DNA of 26,899 nt from Nemertoderma westbladi (Eukaryota; Xenacoelomorpha; Nemertodermatida; Nemertodermatidae): NCBI GenBank assembly GCA_032718475.1, contig JAUCBJ010005632.1, forward strand, positions 1 to 26,899, given 5' to 3'. This document shows positions 17,170 to 25,870 of this stretch, piece after piece; positions within the stretch are counted from its first letter, which is position 1; every line of letters starts with the position of its first letter. Position numbers and translations under genes: made by a program. Under the pieces are notes generated by a model. That model did not search any database and had not been told where the DNA came from. It saw only the letters and a list, made by a program, of their open reading frames with translations.

Positions 17170-20100
17170 CTGAAATCACAAACCGAATAATAAAGTTAGA
17201 ATAGGAAATGCATGTTTTTTTTAGAATCATAGTATTTTTAGTGTATACAAGTGCCCAGTGAATGCACTGTGAATGTGTTGTAAACATGTAAGTAAAACTT
17301 TACACTCTAAGCAAGCAAACAAGCAAAAAGTCGGCCGAACCCGGCGGCGACCCGAAGGCTATACTCATTTTATCGACCCTATGGGGTGAAAGGCTGGTGG
17401 ACCCTGGTGGGGCTGGTGGACCCTGGTGGGGTTGGTGGACTATGGTGGACCCTGGTGGGGTTGGTGGACTCTGGTGGACCCTGGTGAGGCTGGTTGACCC
17501 TGGTGGGGCTGGTGGACTCTGGTGGACCCTGGTGGGGTTGGTGGACTCTGGTGGACCCTGGTGGGGTTGGTGGACTCTGGTGGACCTTGGTGAGGCTGGT
17601 GGACCCTGGTGGGGTTGGTGGACTCTGGTGGACCCTGGTGGGGCTGGTGGACCCTGGTGGGGTTGGTGGACTCTGGTGGGGTTGGTGGACTCTGGTGGAC
17701 CCTGGTGGGGTTGGTGAACTCTGGTGGACCCTGGTGGGGTTGGTGGACTCTGGTGGACCCTGGTGGGATTGGTGGACTCTGGTGGAACCTGGTGGGGTTG
17801 GTGGACTCTGGTGGACCCTGGTGAGGCTGGTGGACCCTGGTGGGGCTGGTGGGGTTGGTGGACTCTGGTGGACCCTGGTGGGGCTGGTGGACCCTGGTGG
17901 GGTTGGTGGACTCTGGTGGGGTTGGTGGACTCCGGTGGACCCTGGTGGGGCTGGTGGACCCTGGTGGGGTTGGTGGACTCTGGTGGACCCTGGTGGGGCT
18001 GGTGGACCCTGGTGGGGTTGGTGGACTCTGGTGGGGTTGGTGGACTCTGGTGGACCCTGGTGAGACTGGTGGACCCTGGTGGGGTTGGTGGACTCCGGTG
18101 GACCCTGGTGGGGCTGGTGGACCCTGGTGGGGTTGGTGGACTCTGGTGGACCCTGGTGGGGCTGGTGGACCCTGGTGGGGTTGGTGGACTCTGGTGGACC
18201 CTGGTGGGGTTGGTGGACCCTGGTGGGGTTGGTGGACTCTGGTGGGGTTGGTGGACTCTGGTGGACCCTGGTGGGGCTGGTGGACCCTGGTGGGGTTGGT
18301 GGACTCTGGTGGACCCTGGTGGGGTTGGTGGACCCTGGTGGGGTTGGTGGACTCTGGTGGACCCTGGTGGGGCTGGTGGACCCTGGTGGGGTTGGTGGAC
18401 TCTGGTGGACCCTGGTGGGGTTGGTGGACCCTGGTGGGGTTGGTGGACTCTGGTGGGGTTGGTGGACTCTGGTGGACCCTGGTGGGGCTGGTGGACCCTG
18501 GTGGGGTTGGTGGACTCTGGTGGACCCTGGTGGGGTTGGTGGACCCTGGTGGGGTTGGTGGACTCTGGTGGACCCTGGTGGGGCTGGTGGACCCTGGTGG
18601 GGTTGGTGGACTCTGGTGGACCCTGGTGGGGTTGGTGGACTCTGGTGGACCCTGGTGGGGTTGGTGGACTCTGGTGGACCCTGGTGGGGTTGGTGGACCC
18701 TGGTGGGGTTGGTGGACTCTGGTGGACCCTGGTGGGGCTGGTGGACCCTGGTGGGGTTGGTGGACTCTGGTGGACCCTGGTGGGGTTGGTGGACTCTGGT
18801 GGACCCTGGTGGGGTTGGTGGACTCTGGTGGACCCTGGTGGGGTTGGTGGACTCTGGTGGGGTTGGTGGACTCTGGTGGACCCTGGTGGGGTTGGTGGAC
18901 TCTGGTGGACCCTGGTGGGGTTGGTGGACTCTGGTGGACCCTGGTGGGGTTGGTGGACTCTGGTGGACCCTGGTGGGGTTGGTGGACTCTGGTGGGGTTG
19001 GTGGACTCTGGTGGACCCTGGTGGGGTTGGTGGACTCTGGTGGACCCTGGTGGGGTTGGTGGACTCTGGTGGGGTTGGTGGACCCTGGTGGGGTTGGTGG
19101 ACTCTGGTGGGGTTGGTGGACTCTGGTGGACCCTGGTGAGTCTCGATCTACAACCAATAGATTACAGGCCCGACGACCCCTTCGTCAAAAATTTCAGAAA
19201 TTAGTTTTTTTATTGCATTTAGAGCAGAATTTAATGACGATTTGACTTCAAATCTGAAAACGGCTTAGAGAGATCTCTTTTAGTTCTCGAGTTATCGTGA
19301 AATATCTGTCTGCCAATCTGTCGTCAAAATGTAAGACAGACAGATAGATAACCGACAGACGGACGGACTACATTCAACCAAATATTAAAACTGACGCCAC
19401 CTCCCTTAATCTCCAACATGTAAATATATAGACTCACTTGATTAAGTTTAGAAATAGAGCCGTCAAGTAGTTTAGCTTTATATCCCTCAATGGAATTCCA
19501 CTCATCTGTCCCCTCGTGAATGTAAAGGGAGAGCACGTGTAGTTGTTCCTGAATGGGATTCCGGTTTAAAGAATCGCCGTCTTTGAGTAATGTACATACC
19601 TGAAATATTCATAAACAACTAAATGTAAATCGCTTTCTATGTATAAATATAATAAAATTACTTATGGTTGAAAACCCAGCTGTATGATTCTATCTGAACC
19701 TACCCAGCTGTATGATTCTATCTGAACCTACACAGCTGTATGATTCTATCTGAACCTACTCATCTTTAGAGACATGTATACTACAAATATGTAGTTATTC
19801 AAATTACTGATACGCCTACCCCCTACTACACACATAACGGTAACCAACGTACCACTGTACTACCGTTATTATTACTGATACGCCTACCCCCTACTACACA
19901 CATAACGGTAACCAACGTACCACTGTACTCCCGTTATTATTACTGATACGCCTACCCCCCACACACATAACGGTGACTTACCACAACTGTACTCCCGTTA
20001 TTATTACTGATACGCCTACCCCCCACACACATAACGGTGACTTACCACAACTGTACTCCCGTTATTATTACTGATACGCCTACCCCCCACACACATAACG

Positions 20101-23100
20101 GTAACGTACCACTGTACTCCCGTTATTATTACTGATACGCCTACCCCCCTACACACATAACGGTAACGTACCACTGTACTCCCGTTATTATTACTGATAC
20201 GCCTACCCCCCACACACATAACGGTAACGTACCACTGTACTCCCGTTATTATTACTGATACGCCTACCCCCCACACACATAACGGTAACGTACCACTGTA
20301 CTCCCGTTATTATTACTGATACGCCTACCCCCTACACACATAACGGTAACGTACCACTGTACTCCCGTTATTATTACTGATACGCCTACCCCCCACACAC
20401 ATAACGGTAACGTACCACTGTACTCCCGTTATTATTACTGATACGCCTACCCCCTACACACATAACGGTAACGTACCACTGTACTCCCGTTATTATTACT
20501 GATACGCCTACCCCCCACACACATAACGGTAACTTACCACAGTACTCCCGTTATTATTACTGATACGCCTACCCCCCACACACATAACGGTAACGTACCA
20601 CTGTACTCCCGTTATTATTACTGATACGCCTACCCCCCACACACATAACGGTAACGTACCACTGTACTCCCGTTATTATTACTGATACGCCTACCCCCCA
20701 CACACATAACGGTAACGTACCACTGTACTCCCGTTATTATTACTGATACGCCTACCCCCCACACACATAACGGTAACGTACCACTGTACTCCCGTTATTA
20801 TTACTGATACGCCTACCCCCCACACACATAACGGTAACGTACCACTGTACTCCCGTTATTATTACTGATACGCCTACCCCCCACACACATAACGGTAACG
20901 TACCACTGTACTCCCGTTATTATTACTGATACGCCTACCCCCCACACACATAACGGTAACGTACCACTGTACTCCCGTTATTATTACTGATACGCCTACC
21001 CCCCACACACATAACGGTAACGTACCACTGTACTCCCGTTATTATTACTGATACGCCTACCCCCCACACACATAACGGTAACGTACCACTGTACTCCCGT
21101 TATTATTACTGATACGCCTACCCCCCACACACATAACGGTAACTTACCACTGTACTCCCGTTATTATTACTGATACGCCTACCCCCCACACACATAACGG
21201 TAACGTACCACTGTACTCCCGTTATTATTACTGATACGCCTACCCCCCACACACATAACGGTAACGTACCACTGTACTCCCGTTATTATTACTGATACGC
21301 CTACCCCCCACACACATAACGGTAACGTACCACTGTACTCCCGTTATTATTACTGATACGCCTACCCCCCACACACATAACGGTAACGTACCACTGTACT
21401 CCCGTTATTATTACTGATACGCCTACCCCCCACACACATAACGGTAACGTACCACTGTACTCCCGTTATTATTACTGATACGCCTACCCCCCACACACAT
21501 AACGGTACCAACGTACCACTGTACTCCCGTTATTATTACTGATACGCCTACCCCCCACACACATAACGGTAACGTACCACTGTACTCCCGTTATTATTAC
21601 TGATACGCCTACCCCCCACACACATAACGGTAACTTACCACTGTACTCCCGTTATTATTACTGATACGCCTACCCCCCACACACATAACGGTAACGTACC
21701 ACTGTACTCCCGTTATTATTACTGATACGCCTACCCCCCACACACATAACGGTAACGTACCACTGTACTCCCGTTATTATTACTGATACGCCTACCCCCC
21801 ACACACATAACGGTAACGTACCACTGTACTCCCGTTATTATTACTGATACGCCTACCCCCCACACACATAACGGTAACGTACCACTGTACTCCCGTTATT
21901 ATTACTGATACGCCTACCCCCCACACACATAACGGTAACGTACCACTGTACTCCCGTTATTATTACTGATACGCCTACCCCCCACACACATAACGGTAAC
22001 GTACCACTGTACTCCCGTTATTATTACTGATACGCCTACCCCCCACACACATAACGGTAACGTACCACTGTACTCCCGTTATTATTACTGATACGCCTAC
22101 CCCCCACACACATAACGGTAACGTACCACTGTACTCCCGTTATTATTACTGATACGCCTACCCCCCACACACATAACGGTAACGTACCACTGTACTCCCG
22201 TTATTATTACTGATACGCCTACCCCCCACACACATAACGGTAACGTACCACTGTACTCCCGTTATTATTACTGATACGCCTACCCCCCACACACATAACG
22301 GTAACGTACCACTGTACTCCCGTTATTATTACTGATACGCCTACCCCCCACACACATAACGGTAACGTACCACTGTACTCCCGTTATTATTACTGATACG
22401 CCTACCCCCCACACACATAACGGTAACGTACCACTGTACTCCCGTTATTATTACTGATACGCCTACCCCCCACACACATAACGGTAACGTACCACTGTAC
22501 TCCCGTTATTATTACTGATACGCCTACCCCCCACACACATAACGGTAACGTACCACTGTACTCCCGTTATTATTACTGATACGCCTACCCCCCACACACA
22601 TAACGGTAACGTACCACTGTACTCCCGTTATTATTACTGATACGCCTACCCCCCACACACATAACGGTAACGTACCACTGTACTCCCGTTATTATTACTG
22701 ATACGCCTACCCCCCACACACATAACGGTAACGTACCACTGTACTCCCGTTATTATTACTGATACGCCTACCCCCCACACACATAACGGTAACGTACCAC
22801 TGTACTCCCGTTATTATTACTGATACGCCTACCCCCCACACACATAACGGTAACGTACCACTGTACTCCCGTTATTATTACTGATACGCCTACCCCCCAC
22901 ACACATAACGGTAACGTACCACTGTACTCCCGTTATTATTACTGATACGCCTACCCCCCACACACATAACGGTAACGTACCACTGTACTCCCGTTATTAT
23001 TACTGATACGCCTACCCCCCACACACATAACGGTAACGTACCACTGTACTCCCGTTATTATTACTGATACGCCTACCCCCCACACACATAACGGTAACGT

Positions 23101-25839
23101 ACCACTGTACTCCCGTTATTATTACTGATACGCCTACCCCCCACACACATAACGGTAACGTACCACTGTACTCCCGTTATTATTACTGATACGCCTACCC
23201 CCCACACACATAACGGTAACGTACCACTGTACTCCCGTTATTATTACTGATACGCCTACCCCCCACACACATAACGGTAACGTACCACTGTACTCCCGTT
23301 ATTATTACTGATACGCCTACCCCCCACACACATAACGGTAACGTACCACTGTACTCCCGTTATTATTACTGATACGCCTACCCCCCACACACATAACGGT
23401 AACGTACCACTGTACTCCCGTTATTATTACTGATACGCCTACCCCCCACACACATAACGGTAACGTACCACTGTACTCCCGTTATTATTACTGATACGCC
23501 TACCCCCCACACACATAACGGTAACGTACCACTGTACTCCCGTTATTATTACTGATACGCCTACCCCCCACACACATAACGGTAACGTACCACTGTACTC
23601 CCGTTATTATTACTGATACGCCTACCCCCCACACACATAACGGTAACGTACCACTGTACTCCCGTTATTATTACTGATACGCCTACCCCCCACACACATA
23701 ACGGTAACGTACCACTGTACTCCCGTTATTATTACTGATACGCCTACCCCCCACACACATAACGGTAACGTACCACTGTACTCCCGTTATTATTACTGAT
23801 ACGCCTACCCCCCACACACATAACGGTAACGTACCACTGTACTCCCGTTATTATTACTGATACGCCTACCCCCCACACACATAACGGTAACGTACCACTG
23901 TACTCCCGTTATTATTACTGATACGCCTACCCCCCACACACATAACGGTAACGTACCACTGTACTCCCGTTATTATTACTGATACGCCTACCCCCCACAC
24001 ACATAACGGTAACGTACCACTGTACTCCCGTTATTATTACTGATACGCCTACCCCCCACACACATAACGGTAACGTACCACTGTACTCCCGTTATTATTA
24101 CTGATACGCCTACCCCCCACACACATAACGGTAACGTACCACTGTACTCCCGTTATTATTACTGATACGCCTACCCCCCACACACATAACGGTAACGTAC
24201 CACTGTACTCCCGTTATTATTACTGATACGCCTACCCCCCACACACATAACGGTAACGTACCACTGTACTCCCGTTATTATTACTGATACGCCTACCCCC
24301 CACACACATAACGGTAACGTACCACTGTACTCCCGTTATTATTACTGATACGCCTACCCCCCACACACATAACGGTAACGTACCACTGTACTCCCGTTAT
24401 TATTACTGATACGCCTACCCCCCACACACATAACGGTAACGTACCACTGTACTCCCGTTATTATTACTGATACGCCTACCCCCCACACACATAACGGTAA
24501 CGTACCACTGTACTCCCGTTATTATTACTGATACGCCTACCCCCCACACACATAACGGTAACGTACCACTGTACTCCCGTTATTATTACTGATACGCCTA
24601 CCCCCCACACACATAACGGTAACGTACCACTGTACTCCCGTTATTATTACTGATACGCCTACCCCCCACACACATAACGGTAACGTACCACTGTACTCCC
24701 GTTATTATTACTGATACGCCTACCCCCCACACACATAACGGTAACGTACCACTGTACTCCCGTTATTATTACTGATACGCCTACCCCCCACACACATAAC
24801 GGTAACGTACCACTGTACTCCCGTTATTATTACTGATACGCCTACCCCCCACACACATAACGGTAACGTACCACTGTACTCCCGTTATTCATGTTTTGAT
24901 TGTCTTTGTGCGAATGGGCGGAGAAATCGACAACAGCGGTTACGCCGGAGAAGGGTCGTCCAGGCGCGAAACCTAACCTACAGTCGCTGGCAACGTCTTC
25001 AAAGGCAACCTGGGGGGGAATGTTACAAAAAGTTTAATTCGATGTAAAGAAGGGGGGTGGGGGGGGGGGGGGGGGGGGGTAGTTCAACCTTTCTGATGGG
25101 AAATACATGATACATGTTGTTCGGCCTGCTACACTACCGCTACGGTCCAATTCAGCTATGTTCTCGCAATTGCAGTGACATTGAATAAGATCAATAATTG
25201 ACTGGTTACCACATAAATTCCGCGTACAAGGCCGTGGTGGATGACAGACACCTATTTTTCTCATGAATAGCGGTAACCCGCCGCGAATTGCGTGGTTTGG
25301 CAATGAGATGTCAACAATATTGCAGAGCACGTCATTCCATGTTGCATGGGTTACATATCAAATATTGTTAATATTTCTATTTTTTCATACTATTGTGCAT
25401 CATGCATAAACAATAGAGAATCTAACTATGTAACTAAGTTACCTGGTTTCCATACGATTGAGGTGCCATTCGTTTGTATAGCGGGGCCAACAATGTTGCT
25501 AGTCGTTCCAGTTCTAAACCTATTTGATCTTCCTAAACCGAAAATGTAGGTCACTCATTATTCACAGGACGGAGTGCCCCAATAATATTTCACTTTATAA
25601 TATACCATATGGCTCTATATTATTATAACTTTTGTTGGGTACAGCTTTGCAAAGTCGGCAGTGACACCCAGGTCACCAGTTCGATCCCACCTGGATGTCA
25701 TTCCGACTTTGCAAAGCTGTGCCCAAGAAAAGTTATACTAATATGAAACCACTCATTCATCCAAAACACCAATAATAAATGATAAAAATATGGCTCGAGA
25801 TCACACACAAACGGTGGCCTATTAACTGATAATCGCCAA

Positions 25840-25870
<31 letters not shown>

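Larger units (their letters stand above)
17170..19437 (-). other. TET intron d, dominated by a SINE-borne minisatellite
   Basis: It runs from a GTGAGT donor to a TTTCAG acceptor. It contains the 17393-19139 minisatellite, flanking SINE sequence (about 17325-17392 and 19140-19185) and a CAGACAGATAGATA-type stretch near 19340. No exon is expected between NNGSTV...SKLNQ and YPVILRRL by comparison with TET order. Confidence 0.85.

Noticed and set aside
17379-19157. 592-codon minus frame and several 100-470-codon plus frames in the GT-rich minisatellite
   Set aside because: They are open only because the 9/10-bp modules lack stop codons; the stretch lies in a TET intron inside a SINE.
20016-20276. 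86-codon minus frame in the 61-bp array
   Set aside because: It is the exon-derived NNGSTV codons read through several variant units; not an independent gene.
19803-24889. CRISPR-like array
   Set aside because: Units are contiguous with no unique spacers, and the host is a eukaryote; it is a plain tandem array.
25034-25330. Cys-containing 98-codon minus frame ([17 protein letters not shown])
   Set aside because: It lies inside TET intron b between two exons that join cleanly, has no TET similarity and ends in a homopolymer.
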